DNA of 64,000 nt from Eutreptiella sp. 'Long Island Sound 2002' (taxonomy: Eukaryota > Euglenozoa > Euglenophyceae > Eutreptiales > Eutreptiaceae). Made by a program: the position numbers and the translations under genes. The DNA lies in the NCBI GenBank assembly GCA_964036045.1, contig OZ038398.1, forward strand, positions 29,457,380 to 29,521,379. The letters are read 5' to 3'. The notes below the pieces were generated by a model. That model searched no databases. It was given only the letters and a program-made list of their open reading frames with translations, and was not told the DNA's origin. Positions 29,172-39,434 of the stretch are shown here, in pieces. Numbering within the stretch: the first letter of the stretch is position 1; every line of letters starts with the position of its first letter.

Positions 29172-32100
29172 TCAAAGAGATGACACGTTGGACGAGTGTG
29201 AGGACGATTGTGAGGTTGTGCTCGCGGGGGAGGGGGGGGCTGGTGCGAAGTACCTTGTTATGCGAGGAGAAGGGGCGGAAATGGGGGCGGAGGCGGCGAG
29301 GGGGGGTGCTGGTCTAGGGGGGGGGGGGAGGTTGAACATGTCCCTGATTGTGAGCGGCCGTTTGGGGGGCGGAGGCTCTGGCTGGGGTTGACTTGCGGTA
29401 CCGCGTTTCAGTGATAGAGGCCGGACGGGCCTTGGGGGCTGGCGGCCGTGTTTTCGAGTTTTGGTGTGTGCCGCAGGAGATGGGGGGCGGGGGCGCTTTG
29501 GGGGCTTGTGTGCAACTTTGTCCGGGAGGGGGGGGGGAGGGTGGTAGGCGGGGGAGGGGCGTTGTTGGGCGGTGTGCGACGTGCTGTAGGGCGACCAGGG
29601 GCGTCCCCATGAGTTGGGGCCCGTAGGGGGGGTGAGCGGGGCTGGAGGGGGGTGGTCTTTTAGCCACTCCAGCGTGCGGTATAGGGCGCTGAGGAGCAGG
29701 GGAACACGATCCTTCAGGGCGAGTTTTAAGTCGTGACAGTGTGCTGGTTTTCTTCGGCCGGAGGGGGGGGTTGTGAGTTTGGTGTACAGCGTCATGGGAA
29801 CAAGCCCCCGGACGAAATTGCGTCTCTCCCCCACGTGTGTGGTCGCGGACCACCATTGGGACACCACCGTGGTGAAGGGGGGGCGCCAGCATTGAATGTA
29901 GGTTTGGACCAGGTGTTCGCACGTTGGGCAGTGTGAGACGAAAGAGATAACATCCATCGGGTGCGGGTCGGGGCAAGCGTGGCAATGGCGAGGGCGCAAG
30001 TCGTCGTGGAAAGCAAATGGCGCCATGTTGAAATTTCCGGAGGACCATTTGAAAGGGAGGCCTTTGAACCACGAAGTGTGATTGTAAAAATGGAAGCTGG
30101 ACGGTGCGTGGATGTTTTCGTGTTTGTGGCGAGGGAGGAGATGCTTGATTGAGGTTGTAGTCAATTTGTGTATGACTGGGAGGGGGCCCCTGGATATGCA
30201 CCCTATCGGGGGGGGGGGAAGGAGGGAGGGGTCCCAGACCATCACGTGGGCGGCCCACTTTGAGTAAGCATCTGAGATTTCATTCCCCACGAACCCGGCG
30301 TGCCCCTTGATCCACCCCCAACCCTGGATCATCCCTGGGCGTAGGGAGGCCTGGATGGACTGGAGAGAGGATTCCCACGTGCCGGCTGGCGAGCGTGATG
30401 GGAGGCCTGGGGGGGTGTTCGGAGAGAGAACAGTGATAACGTGGAGGTTGTCCCCTAGCACGGCGAAGGTGAGGTGCGGGTGAGATGCAAGGGCCCACCG
30501 TAGGAACATAATAGCGGCCCAGAACTCCGATCCCTCTGATGACTGGTACGGGGACGTTTGGCACAGTACCCATCTGGAGCCATTTGGAAAAAACAGGGTG
30601 GCCGCCGATCCGTAGCCCAAGGCGCCCGCTGAGCCATCCAAGTACACCCATGTCGTGCCGGGGGACGATGCGAGGAGGAGGGCAAGGGCTGCTTCACAAC
30701 CCCATTCTTCGAGGTCGTCGGGGTCAAGGGAGTGAGGTTCATCTGGGAGCCGGTACAGCTCGCCATGCAGTGACGAGTCGAGTAGGACCCCGCCGTATGG
30801 CCCGGGGGGGGGGTTGAGGATGTATTCTTGAGGGTGGAGAAGGGGGGGGGTGAGCAGTTCGTGGCGCCCCGCCAGTTGAGGGAGGACAGAAATGGCTGGG
30901 TTTTGAAAGGTGTATTCTTTCTCGTTGCGGCGGAGACCGGGGTTTTTGATGGTGTGGGTGGTGCCGTCCGAAAACTGGAGTGTGGCCGATTCTGAGTGCA
31001 CTTCCGTGACTGTACCTAGGTGGAACCCCAGGTCCTGGGGCGTCCGTTTTAATCTGTTGCCGAACTTGCTGTATTGTGGTGCCGGCTTGGTGGCTAGGAA
31101 CCGGACCTGGACTTTTTCTTTTGGGAGGAAAAGGGAGGGGGGGCAGGAGGCCCAGAGGCCGGTGCTGTGGTATCGGAAGCCTATGGTGTGGCATGCGTCC
31201 ATGATGGTGTCTTGGATTGGGTTGCGTGTGGTGGAGAGCATGGCTTCGGAAAAAGATTCGTTTGTCGAGGCCGGGCCGTCTCCGTTGAGGTACCTTATTG
31301 CGGTGTTTACCAGGGCCATGCAAATTGAAAAAGTGAAGTGGCGGAGTCCTAAGCCTCCCTGGTGGCGAGGGGTGTAGCGGGCCTTAGGGGAGACGAGGCG
31401 GGAGATCCTGTTGGCTCTGTCCGGGGAGGGGTCATGCGCAACATTTTGCCAGATCATGGCCTGAAGGGCCCCCAACTCGTTCAGGGCCAGGGGGTGTGCC
31501 ATGAGGCGGTAGGAAAGAATAGGGATGAGTTGGACGTTCACCAAGAGAATGTATTCCGAAAGGGTGAGCTGGAGGGGTTGGAGGGTTGTGAAAAATGAGC
31601 GTATTTCCGACTTGGCCAATGCCAGTGTTTGTGCCTCATGGTTGGCGGTGAAGATGTATACCCCTAGGTATTTGTAGCAATTGTGTGGTTGCCCCGTCTT
31701 TTGGTTTGTTGTCGACAGGGGGGTGCCCGAGGGGGAGGTGAAGGTTCTGGGGGGAGCTGTTCCCATAGCGTGGATTTCGGTTTTGCTGAGGTTAAGGTCT
31801 AGACCCCACTCCCTGGCGACCGTGTCGAAGAAGTTTAAAACTTGCTGTATGCGGTCCCCATTCTCTGATCGATAGAGGAGGTCGTCAACAAAGGCGTGGC
31901 CCGATTCGTGTGAGGAGGGGGGTGCAGTGACGTGGGACGGCAAGGCGAAGAGGAGCACATTCAGGTAGAGGCAGAAAAGGATTGGTGACATGGGGCATCC
32001 TTGCCGAACGCCTCTGGTTTGCAGGTGTGAGGAGTGGGTTTGACCTGACACCACTGGGAAGTCGCGAGGGGCACGGTACAAGGATTGAATGAGGTTTACA

Positions 32101-34217
32101 AGGGGCGTAGGAAAGTTCAGGCGGGATAGAACTGTGAAGAGGGTGGTGTGGGGGACGGAGTTAAAAGCCTTATTGAAATCAATGTAGAGGCTGTAGCTAC
32201 CGACCGATTCCCGAAACGTGGATAAGAGGTTGAAAATGTGGTCCTGGCATCTGCGGTTCGGAAGCCCGCCGAACTGGGTGGGGTGTATGATGGAATGTTC
32301 AATGGCCGCTGCCAGTAGTTCTCGGTTGGCGTGTGTTGCAATTATTTTGTAAACGCTGTTCAGCAAGGCTATAGGCCTGTAATTTACCGGGTTCATCACG
32401 TCCCCTTTCTTAAAAAGCAAGATAATGTTGGCTTCGAGCCATTTCTCGGGCAACGGCCGGTGGAGGTAGTAGTTGCATACCTTCCAAATGAATTGTTGGA
32501 TAGGGGGGGGAGAGACGTGCAAAATGTAGTTGTTTGTGAAGTCCCGCCCTCCCGCCTTGTTGGGCTTGGACCTCTTAAGCGTGTTGCGTAACGATTCCCA
32601 GGTAATGTCAGGGAGGAGGCCGTGTTTTGTGGGTTCGGGGCAGGCGGGGGAGTGTGCGAGTAGGCGATCCACTAGAGTGTTCGGCGGTGCATATTCGAGG
32701 CTGCCCCCCAGGGTGAGGAGTGTAGAAGAGAAAATAGAGCCCACTTCTTTGGGGGTGGAGACGAGCTGTGTGGTGCCCGGGCGCTTCAGCGTTATTTCAC
32801 CTCGTTCCACGGGGTTGAGCGCCTCATTGATGGTGCGTTTGATCCTAGTTTTCCTCACTAGGCACCGATGGATTTTGGTGGTTGCGGCCTTGTTCACTTT
32901 GGTTTCCCACTCCTTGACGAGTTTGTTGAGCGTGTCCATGGAAGCGGGGTAGTTGGGATGGTTGGGGGGGGGCAGGGTTTGCAGGGACTCTTTGATTTTC
33001 TTTACCAGAGCCGAGGAGGTAGGGCGTGACGGCGTGGTGATACTGTGGTAACTGGTCGCCACTTCCTCCAGCACCACGTCTGTGAAAAGCTCGATGTCCG
33101 CCGAGGACAAGGACTCAAAGCGGGGGAGGGTAGACTCGCACCACCGCGCCAGGGGGGCAAGGGAGTCGTGGTGCTTGGAGCGTTCCCGCTCCGTCAGTTT
33201 TCGGAAAACTTTCCTCTTAGTGGTGGGAGCTTCGGTGAAAGGGTGAGGGGGGACTTGAGAGGTGTACGTGACTGGGTGGTGGTCTGACGTTTTGTCGTCG
33301 GTTTGGATGGTTGCAGAGGTGGGGGCAAAAAATTCCGAGGCCGCCGGGGAGAGCAAAATATGGTCAAGGCGGCTACTGCTTGCCCTGTACGGGGTGGGGT
33401 ATCGGGAGAAGGACCGCTCGGTCGGGTGAAAGTGCCGAAAGGTATCGATGAGACGCGGCGGGTCGCTCGTGATCTGTCTGCGAAGCCACGGCCATTCGTT
33501 GTCCGTTTGGAGGTTCGATCCGTCTAGTTCAGGGCACATTATGCAATTGGTGTCCCCACCGAGGACGTGGTTAGGATACTGATGCATGAGTGGCCGTAGG
33601 ATGTTTTCAATTTTTGAGCGGTGGACGTCCGTGCTTGGGGCGTATACCGAGACCAGCAAGGTGGGCGGGGCCCCCGGGAGAGTGAGAACGGCTGCCGCCA
33701 GCATCCCTTCTGTATCTAGTCGGGGAAGGGGGGTAACGAAGCGGGAGAGCCGGGGGGAACAGACCAAGACGGAACCATGCTCGCCTCTGGAGTGTTTGTC
33801 TTGGCTGATATTCGAAACGATGGTGGCTTTAGTGCCCGAACCGTAGGCGTATACGTGGGGGAGGATGGGGGCGTGATTGATTTCTTGGAGGAAGAGGATG
33901 TCGAAGTCGTTCTTGAGGTGTCGGAGAATTTGGCTGCTCACTATGGGTTTCTTCTGCAAGTTGTGGGATAGAAAACGCAGTTCTGAAGGGAGGGGTATGG
34001 GGGGGCGGTGAGGCCGTTGGTAACCCTTCCGTAGGCGCGTTTTGGATCTCGGGGGGGGCGGGATAGGGGGGGGCTGGGGGGGCACTGGGGAGTCGGGCTG
34101 GCTGGGCTGGCTAAGGCAAAGAAAGTGCTGAATTTGGTCGGCCGGTATCCCGGCCGAGGTGAGCTCGTCGTCTAGCCCCTTGCCTGTGATGGTGGAAGCC
34201 GTGACTGGGCCAGTGGT
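29172..34217 (-). CDS. LINE ORF2: APE endonuclease, reverse transcriptase, RNase H
   Basis: The open frame runs from a stop at 34218-34220 to 29172; the 1,637-residue numbering used here starts at codon 34085 (GTG), so the true start is uncertain. APE-type endonuclease: SHNLQ at 40-44, QE at 67-68, GGDTN at 176-180, SRLDHIL near 238-244, SDHHP at 267-271. RT: NYRPIALLNSVYK, YIDFNKAFN, GVRQGCPMSP and catalytic FVDD at about 733-736. RNase H: VYLDGSAG near 1145, then a conserved Glu, GDN, and IKGHAG near 1255. A Cys/His cluster (CHAC ... HCPTC) and a Pro-rich basic tail follow. The product nicks the target, primes on it and copies the RNA. All catalytic motifs look intact. RNase H places it near I/R1-type or plant RNase H-bearing LINEs. 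Confidence 0.92.
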   Translation of the reverse strand, partial: TTGPVTASTITGKGLDDELTSAGIPADQIQHFLCLSQPSQPDSPVPPQPPPIPPPPRSKTRLRKGYQRPHRPPIPLPSELRFLSHNLQKKPIVSSQILRHLKNDFDILFLQEINHAPILPHVYAYGSGTKATIVSNISQDKHSRGEHGSVLVCSPRLSRFVTPLPRLDTEGMLAAAVLTLPGAPPTLLVSVYAPSTDVHRSKIENILRPLMHQYPNHVLGGDTNCIMCPELDGSNLQTDNEWPWLRRQITSDPPRLIDTFRHFHPTERSFSRYPTPYRASSSRLDHILLSPAASEFFAPTSATIQTDDKTSDHHPVTYTSQVPPHPFTEAPTTKRKVFRKLTERERSKHHDSLAPLARWCESTLPRFESLSSADIELFTDVVLEEVATSYHSITTPSRPTSSALVKKIKESLQTLPPPNHPNYPASMDTLNKLVKEWETKVNKAATTKIHRCLVRKTRIKRTINEALNPVERGEITLKRPGTTQLVSTPKEVGSIFSSTLLTLGGSLEYAPPNTLVDRLLAHSPACPEPTKHGLLPDITWESLRNTLKRSKPNKAGGRDFTNNYILHVSPPPIQQFIWKVCNYYLHRPLPEKWLEANIILLFKKGDVMNPVNYRPIALLNSVYKIIATHANRELLAAAIEHSIIHPTQFGGLPNRRCQDHIFNLLSTFRESVGSYSLYIDFNKAFNSVPHTTLFTVLSRLNFPTPLVNLIQSLYRAPRDFPVVSGQTHSSHLQTRGVRQGCPMSPILFCLYLNVLLFALPSHVTAPPSSHESGHAFVDDLLYRSENGDRIQQVLNFFDTVAREWGLDLNLSKTEIHAMGTAPPRTFTSPSGTPLSTTNQKTGQPHNCYKYLGVYIFTANHEAQTLALAKSEIRSFFTTLQPLQLTLSEYILLVNVQLIPILSYRLMAHPLALNELGALQAMIWQNVAHDPSPDRANRISRLVSPKARYTPRHQGGLGLRHFTFSICMALVNTAIRYLNGDGPASTNESFSEAMLSTTRNPIQDTIMDACHTIGFRYHSTGLWASCPPSLFLPKEKVQVRFLATKPAPQYSKFGNRLKRTPQDLGFHLGTVTEVHSESATLQFSDGTTHTIKNPGLRRNEKEYTFQNPAISVLPQLAGRHELLTPPLLHPQEYILNPPPGPYGGVLLDSSLHGELYRLPDEPHSLDPDDLEEWGCEAALALLLASSPGTTWVYLDGSAGALGYGSAATLFFPNGSRWVLCQTSPYQSSEGSEFWAAIMFLRWALASHPHLTFAVLGDNLHVITVLSPNTPPGLPSRSPAGTWESSLQSIQASLRPGMIQGWGWIKGHAGFVGNEISDAYSKWAAHVMVWDPSLLPPPPIGCISRGPLPVIHKLTTTSIKHLLPRHKHENIHAPSSFHFYNHTSWFKGLPFKWSSGNFNMAPFAFHDDLRPRHCHACPDPHPMDVISFVSHCPTCEHLVQTYIQCWRPPFTTVVSQWWSATTHVGERRNFVRGLVPMTLYTKLTTPPSGRRKPAHCHDLKLALKDRVPLLLSALYRTLEWLKDHPPPAPLTPPTGPNSWGRPWSPYSTSHTAQQRPSPAYHPPPPLPDKVAHKPPKRPRPPSPAAHTKTRKHGRQPPRPVRPLSLKRGTASQPQPEPPPPKRPLTIRDMFNLPPPPRPAPPLAASAPISAPSPRITRYFAPAPPSPASTTSQSSSHSSNVSSL

Positions 34218-34302
34218 TCACTGAATCTTGGCCCTTTTGTGTTCAGGTAGAGGGGGCTGGACAGTGCAGGAGGCGGGTACCCGGCCCTCTGGCTTTCGTG
34301 GG

Positions 34303-34858
34303 TTAGCTTGCCTGTGGTATGTGTCGGAGGATTAGAGCGAGGCGAGGGACGGTACGAGGGACGGTTAGCCCAAACACTTCGTCTTCTCTCCGTCGAGGTA
34401 TACCGTGGTGCCACTCATGGCGTGCGGCCCCCGTGAGGACCAGGAGAGAGCGGGCAAACAGGCGGATGCGAAAGGAGTCCCCGTTGGAGGGGTTCTTAAA
34501 GAACATTGTGGTGTCCGATTGGGAACCAAAAATGGACACTGGGTCGCCTAGCAAGGGGTCGTCCCCGTGGTAGCCGATGCCCTCTCCCGGGAGATACATT
34601 GTGCCCGTGATTTGGTTGGGAGGAGGGTGTGAGAGGCCTAGCCGCTCCAGCGCGGCATTGTAGGTTTGGAGGATGGAGGAAAACTCTTCCGGGATGGGGG
34701 ACGTGGCGGCGACTTTGCTCGGGCCGAGGTATGCGTGGCCGAAGTGTTGGACTGAGCGCCCGTGGTACTTCTCCCACGTGTTGTCGTGGAGAATCTTTTT
34801 TACCGTTTCCTCTTGGCTTTCGGAGAATACGTCGCGGACGTAATAAAAACCAGCGGGG
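34303..34858 (-). CDS. LINE ORF1 remnant: AlkB-type Fe(II)/2-oxoglutarate dioxygenase
   Basis: The frame is open from the 5' edge of the LINE (34858) to a stop at 34303-34305, in a different frame from ORF2 and about 85 bp upstream of it. No start is present because the copy is truncated. The order matches AlkB proteins: a leading YYVRDVFSESQEE segment; a nucleotide-lid-like VQHFGHAYLG; MYLPGEGIGYHGDD with the Fe-binding H-x-D (34569-34561); IFGSQSDTTMFF; SLLVLTGAARHEWHHGIPRR with the second Fe-binding His (34407-34405); and a final Arg-rich PRLALILRHI strand that would bind 2-oxoglutarate. Family members remove methyl groups from RNA or DNA. A role in repairing or demethylating element RNA is inference. 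All expected catalytic residues are visible. Confidence 0.85.
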
Positions 34859-37062
34859 AAGTGGTGTCCTAATTATACCCAAGTCTGCGCCCTTGCTGAA
34901 CCTGGAGGGTTGGCTTATTGATGCCACGGGGTACGCCCCGGGTCTCCCCTCCCCTATGCGCCCAATTTCTGTGCTGGCGCAAAACCTTGGGGGGAATACC
35001 CAGAGTGTTAATCCAGGTATTGTTTTCCCTACCTACCTGTCTACTACAGGGAGGGGTGGCCAAAAGCTATGAAGGCATGCAAAACGCCTGTTTGCTATGT
35101 GGCCAAAAACACTAACCTAACCCACTGTCACAGCCCACCAACCCAGCTAAAATTGCAGGAAAAGGGTGGGACAGTGACACGCCCCCTACAGGTCCTACAC
35201 ACCCTACAGTGGCACCATCCTGGTGGGCGAGCGCTGGGCAACTGGCTCTAGCCCCCACACAGGACTACCACTCCTACACGCACACTCTACTTGGCGTTGC
35301 GAAGAGGAAGTTCTCGAGGGTCCTAGCGACCCACCTGTGAAATGACAAGAGAACACAGCGCTACTAAGCAACTGTGGCCTCACAGGGGACGCCACAACGC
35401 GTTTCCCCTGCAAGGGCTTGGAGGGGAGGAGTGCTCTCGTGTGCAAGGCGCAGATGTCGATGAAGTCGGACTCACTGCTCTGCCACAGGCGGAGCGGAGT
35501 TACTTGTTTGTGTGATCTGCGCCCCTGTTTAGCAGGGCATAAAAAAATGCTGCTGCACCACTCACCCTACCTGCCCACCTGTAAAACAAAGGCAAATGAA
35601 AGGGCGTTTGCGGCGGAGGAACCAAGGCACACTCCAGGTATTATACCCTTCTCAGTGTGCCCTATAATACACTGTCCGCAAACACGCTGCATGGAGCAGC
35701 TACCCTTATCAAGCAAGCAAGCGTTAAGGGACTCCTCAGGTTCTCTTAAAGAACGTACCGAGGAGCCCCTGGGTAGCCTAAACAAGGTTTACCCTGCGCA
35801 CTTCGCGTGGCCTACCCTTTAATGCGTGTGTGCATGCACGACTATGCACAATCACGTTGGGCAAACCTGCCCATCTCCACAACAATCTTGACTCCACCAG
35901 GGGGTGGCCCCGCCTGGGCGTACCTACCTTACCTACCGCTGGGAAGTGAAGCAAGGAGAGAAAACAAAAGGGGCGCACGCGAAGAACGTTGCTATGCACT
36001 TGTGTGTATGACTAATCACCCTGATCTGACCGCTAATCATCTGCAATCTTTCTAATCAATCCCTCTACCGCGTCCTATCGTGGTTATCGTTGTTAACGCT
36101 GCTACACGACTCGTTCACGGAGACACGAGACGAGCAATGTGTATGCGGCATGCAAGACGAGCATACCTGTAGTTTATACCTGATTCATTGAAGTCTTTTC
36201 AATTGATTTTCGAATTCTTGAATTTTTGAAGCTTCTATTAGTGTGGGTGGAATCTGTATGTTTGTTTATTAATGTGTGTCTCGTCATTTTCAAGACTACG
36301 TGATACATACGTTTATAATTCCATTATTTTTCCATTTTCCGGCGCTTCGCTAGGAGCCGCTCCTGCGCGCCGCCATTTTGTACGTATGAATTTCTGGATT
36401 TAAAAAATCCAGAGATGACTATAATTTCTATAAAAATGTGCTGAAGATGCACAATTGGATTCTGCTCAGGTGTGTCGTTTCAGAAAAATTCTGCGCCGTC
36501 ATTTGACGGATTTTGGTGTCGTCGCTTCGTTTTTGCGTGGATTCGTCCATAATTCTCCCATTCCTGCCTCTGCAGATACCCACGCGCAGCCTCGCTGAGT
36601 AGGCCGTGTTCGGGCCGAAACGCAGGTGCCTGGAGAGACTGAGCAGAACCAAGACCCCACCAAGGGGCAAATTAATTTCTTTTCGACTCCCTACGCCCTA
36701 AGACAGGTCACAGGTCGCCAGCAGGTTTACGAGAACCCATGCGAGTGTGTATAATGTGTCTTGCGTTTGGGTTGTGTCGACGCTGCGTCTTGGAGGAAGG
36801 GATGCATATGCACATGTTTGGCATGCTCCCAATCTAACCCAACCAAGCCACAGGAGCCCCGGCAGCGCCAAGAGCGCTGAGTCTTCTTTAGGAAACTGTA
36901 CAATCAGAGCAGCAAAAGGACGCCAGCCATGGTGAGCGCCCATTTTTCAGTGTGAGGGAGACTGTAGGTATTTTAAAGTAGATGTGGAAACCAAGGAAAG
37001 GCCAAGAAAAATTCCCTTTTTCCTAAAATGCGACAGTGGTGGCCACCACAGCACAAGGGGGG
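34859..37062 (+). other. A3 3' region right of the LINE, with polypurine tract
   Basis: 2.2 kb without a long ORF. The part to about 35,820 is homologous to the family B 3' region (antisense at about 43,625-44,605 in B2); beyond that it is A-specific. On the minus strand, splice-acceptor-like tracts ending in cag are kept near 35,330 and 35,580. From about 36,060 to 37,050 I see only unique AT-rich sequence. It ends in aagggggg (37055-37062), the likely polypurine tract, right before the LTR. Confidence 0.75.
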
Positions 37063-37879
37063 AGTAAGAAAAAGTGCTTTTCCTTTGCTTTAGGACATAC
37101 TCTAGTTGTATTGGAGATGCACTGAGCAACCATGCATTTTTATCTTAGTATTGGTCCAGCCAAAAGTGGTGAGAACACATTTTGACCTATGGAACCAAAC
37201 ACCCAATCAGGATATTGAGTGGACCCCTTAATCCCCTTTCAATCAGAAGCAAAACATCTTTTCCTGAGTTGACTGAGCACTGACATACCTAAGGTAGAGC
37301 CTATGAATTTATCTATGTTTTTCCATGAATACTTATCTGCGCTAGTGGTATGCACCATAGGGGGTTAGGCACCTCTTTTTGAGAGGTCCTGGGTTCAATT
37401 CCTGGTCAGCCTAACTAAGTAGGAAGATCCCATCTAAGTAGGAAGATCCCATGTGACATGGCAGTGACCTCATCGCCACATACCATGCCACCTCAGCACA
37501 TATGGGACCCAAAACAAAGAGTGCACATCTCCTAAGATGGCACTATGGAGAGAGAGTGATCCTGAGGCAGTTTTCTAACTCTTTTCCCAAAACATTTCAG
37601 CTATCTCTGTGAATATGCATTCATTTGTATCCTGAGTTGCAGTTTCTGTGAATATCTAATCATCTTTCACTGTTTACACTGCAGCCCTTCATGCTTTGAT
37701 CCTGAATTACCTTCTCTTTGCATACTGTTGGCTTGGGCTATCCTGGATTGAGTTGGCTTTACTGTATTTCAACAAACAAAAGCTTTTCATCATCCAAAAC
37801 CAGCAGCAGGACACCCTACAGCAACAACAAGCAGCAGGAGAAGCAAAAACACAGTGCTGAAAACACTATAAACTTTTCT
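37063..37879 (+). repeat. A3 3' LTR
   Basis: 817 bp; differs from the 5' LTR at about two positions seen by eye (gcag/ggag near the start, ccct/cgct before the tRNA-like module). Followed by the second cacga duplication. Confidence 0.93.
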
Positions 37880-38957
37880 CACGATCTGCTTGACCTGCTT
37901 CTCCAGGTACTTGGTCTTGCAACACTGCAGGAGCAGATCGCACTTGACCCGTCCACTAGCGTGGGTTTGGCCGGTCAATCGAAGGAATCGGCCAAAATTC
38001 TCAGCGAACTCCCTGAGGTCCTTGCGTGTGAACTCAGGTAAGTTCACCACGATCTTGGAGGTGGCAATGGCCTTAGCCTCCTGAGACCTGCGTCCGTCAG
38101 GGCGCCTCGTCTTCCTCTTCTTCTTTTTCTTCTGCCCACTTGGGTTCTCAGGGTCCTCAGGGTCGTCGTCCTCCGAGGGCGAAGCAGAAGTCATCGACGG
38201 CGGCTCATCATCGGAGGGGTCTCCGCCTAGATCACTAGAGCCATAGGGCTCCACGTCAACCATTGCCCTCAGGGCTGTCAGCCCCAGCCGGTCCAGCTCG
38301 GCTCTCGTAGAATTCCCCACATGGCTGTAGGGCGGTTGGGCCGTTCTCGATACGAAAGGGCTTCTCGGTATCGCTGCAGGGGTCGGCATCGGTCGGCTCC
38401 TCAGGCTCCCCGGGGTGCTTGTCAACCCTGCCACCAGGTGGTTAGCCTGTACTCGATGGGGTGAAATTCCCACCATGGTAGGTGACGCTTGGGGCGGAAT
38501 CAGGGGCTCTAGTTTAACCCGAATCTCTTGAGTGAGATCGCCCACAAGTTCAGAGGTGGCTCCTCGGAGAGCCTCTCTTATCTCCGATCGCGTCAGGGAC
38601 CTGTTGGAGGATCTCCCCGATCCTCTACTCCTGCTCCCGCATGACTCAGGTCCTCTCCTCAGCCCACTCAGGGTTGCATACCCAGGAACATCCACATAGG
38701 CTTCCGTAGCGGGTAGAGGATGGTGATAGTCAGCCGCATACCATCGCGGCGCAGAACTGGAGGCCACCAGCTCACTGGTAGTAGTGACCTCTGGAAACGC
38801 AGTGGTAGGTGGGTTCACACCATAGGCAGGGTAGGTAGGCATACTAGTAAAGCCTGTGTCCTCAGCCATAGGCGGGTTGGTTATGGGTGTGGATGTTGCA
38901 GCGGCTGGGTCTGGAGTTGGGAGTGTGGTGGTTGTAGGAGAGGGGAGGCTCGGCTTC
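37880..38957 (-). pseudogene. A2 gag, N-terminal part
   Basis: Continuation of A2 gag after the A3 insertion. It encodes the Pro/Ser-rich region, a KKKKKRKTRRP basic run and the start of capsid (NLPEFTRKDLREFAENF). It is clearly diverged from A1/A3. Homology to A gag ends near 38,957, where unrelated element D begins, so the A2 5' end and 5' LTR are missing here. Confidence 0.8.
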
Positions 38958-39009
38958 AGCACAGCACAATCTCCATACTGAGCACTACTCAAAACTACCG
39001 GTTTACTTC

Positions 39010-39047
39010 ACAAGTGTACTCTCCATTCCTCTTTATGGTACACTTGT
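39010..39047. repeat. Perfect inverted repeat in element D
   Basis: acaagtgtac and gtacacttgt, 10 bp each with an 18-base loop. Possible hairpin or protein-binding palindrome. Confidence 0.75.
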
Positions 39048-39180
39048 CCCCTGATTTTGTTTTGCCTATATCTCTACGCTGAGGCACCAACAGGGAAAAC
39101 GGCCTTCAGCAATGGATCCGGCACCCTCAAGATTTGGGGGTATAGTCTCTTACAAAAATACTTGAATTTCAACAATTTTG

Positions 39181-39243
39181 GGGTTGGAACCTAGGTCCCC
39201 CGAATATAATGCAAAGCCTTTAACCACTAAGGCAACTGGCCGA
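39181..39243 (-). other. tRNA-like module in element D
   Basis: On the minus strand an A-box-like TTAGTGGTTAAAGG and a B-box-like GGTTCCAACCC sit about 46 bases apart. I could not pair an acceptor stem, so it is not called a functional tRNA. Confidence 0.5.
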
Positions 39244-39434
39244 TCTGCCTAAATGGCTGACATAAAGTAAATGAAACAAAATCAAAATCAGTTCACACTC
39301 ACTGACTAACTGCCAATAACTGACTCCCTATGCTCAAAAAAACCGGTTTGCTTCAAGAATTGATATAATTCTGAGCGACTTGATTTTTTGAGTGGCTATT
39401 TCAATTTTAAATTCCAGATTGCAGTTTCACCACA

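Larger units (their letters stand above)
28784..34858 (-). mobile_element. LINE (non-LTR retrotransposon), 5'-truncated, with AlkB domain
   Basis: 6,075 bp flanked by a perfect 16-bp duplication aagtggtgtcctaatt (28768-28783 and 34859-34874). It lies in the A3 3' region, whose uninterrupted form is seen in B2. Minus-strand order: AlkB-type ORF missing its start, then the APE endonuclease-RT-RNase H ORF, a 388-bp 3' UTR and a short A-rich end (gtgcaaaa). The first frame begins mid-domain, so the copy is 5'-truncated. High GC and Pro-rich coding differ from its host element. Confidence 0.92.
20353..37879 (+). mobile_element. Complete LTR retrotransposon A3, with a LINE inside
   Basis: Two 817-bp LTRs (20353-21169 and 37063-37879) flanked by duplication cacga (20348-20352 and 37880-37884) inside A2 gag. 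I see about two LTR mismatches, so it is young. Order: LTR, PBS, gag, UGA, pol, long 3' region, G-run purine tract, LTR. The LINE occupies 28784-34858 of the 3' region. Without the LINE and one TSD copy the element is about 11.4 kb. Both coding frames are intact, so this is the reference copy for family A. Confidence 0.95.
38958..39434 (+). other. Element D leader or terminal region, unclassified
   Basis: Non-coding sequence between the broken A2 gag and the D ORF. It contains a perfect 10-bp inverted repeat with an 18-base loop (39010-39019 with 39038-39047), a tRNA-like module on the minus strand (39181-39243), and a word like accggtttrcttca repeated near 38,997 and 39,337. The left border at 38958 is where homology to A gag stops; no target duplication can be checked because the other end is outside the window. 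Confidence 0.5.

Noticed and set aside
29314-30258. 314-codon Pro-rich ORF on the minus strand
   Set aside because: It overlaps LINE ORF2 in another frame in GC-rich, Pro-rich coding sequence and has no recognisable domain; a shadow ORF.
36060-37050. Host gene or envelope-like gene in the A3 3' region
   Set aside because: Only short ORFs, with no signal peptide, membrane segment or family motif.
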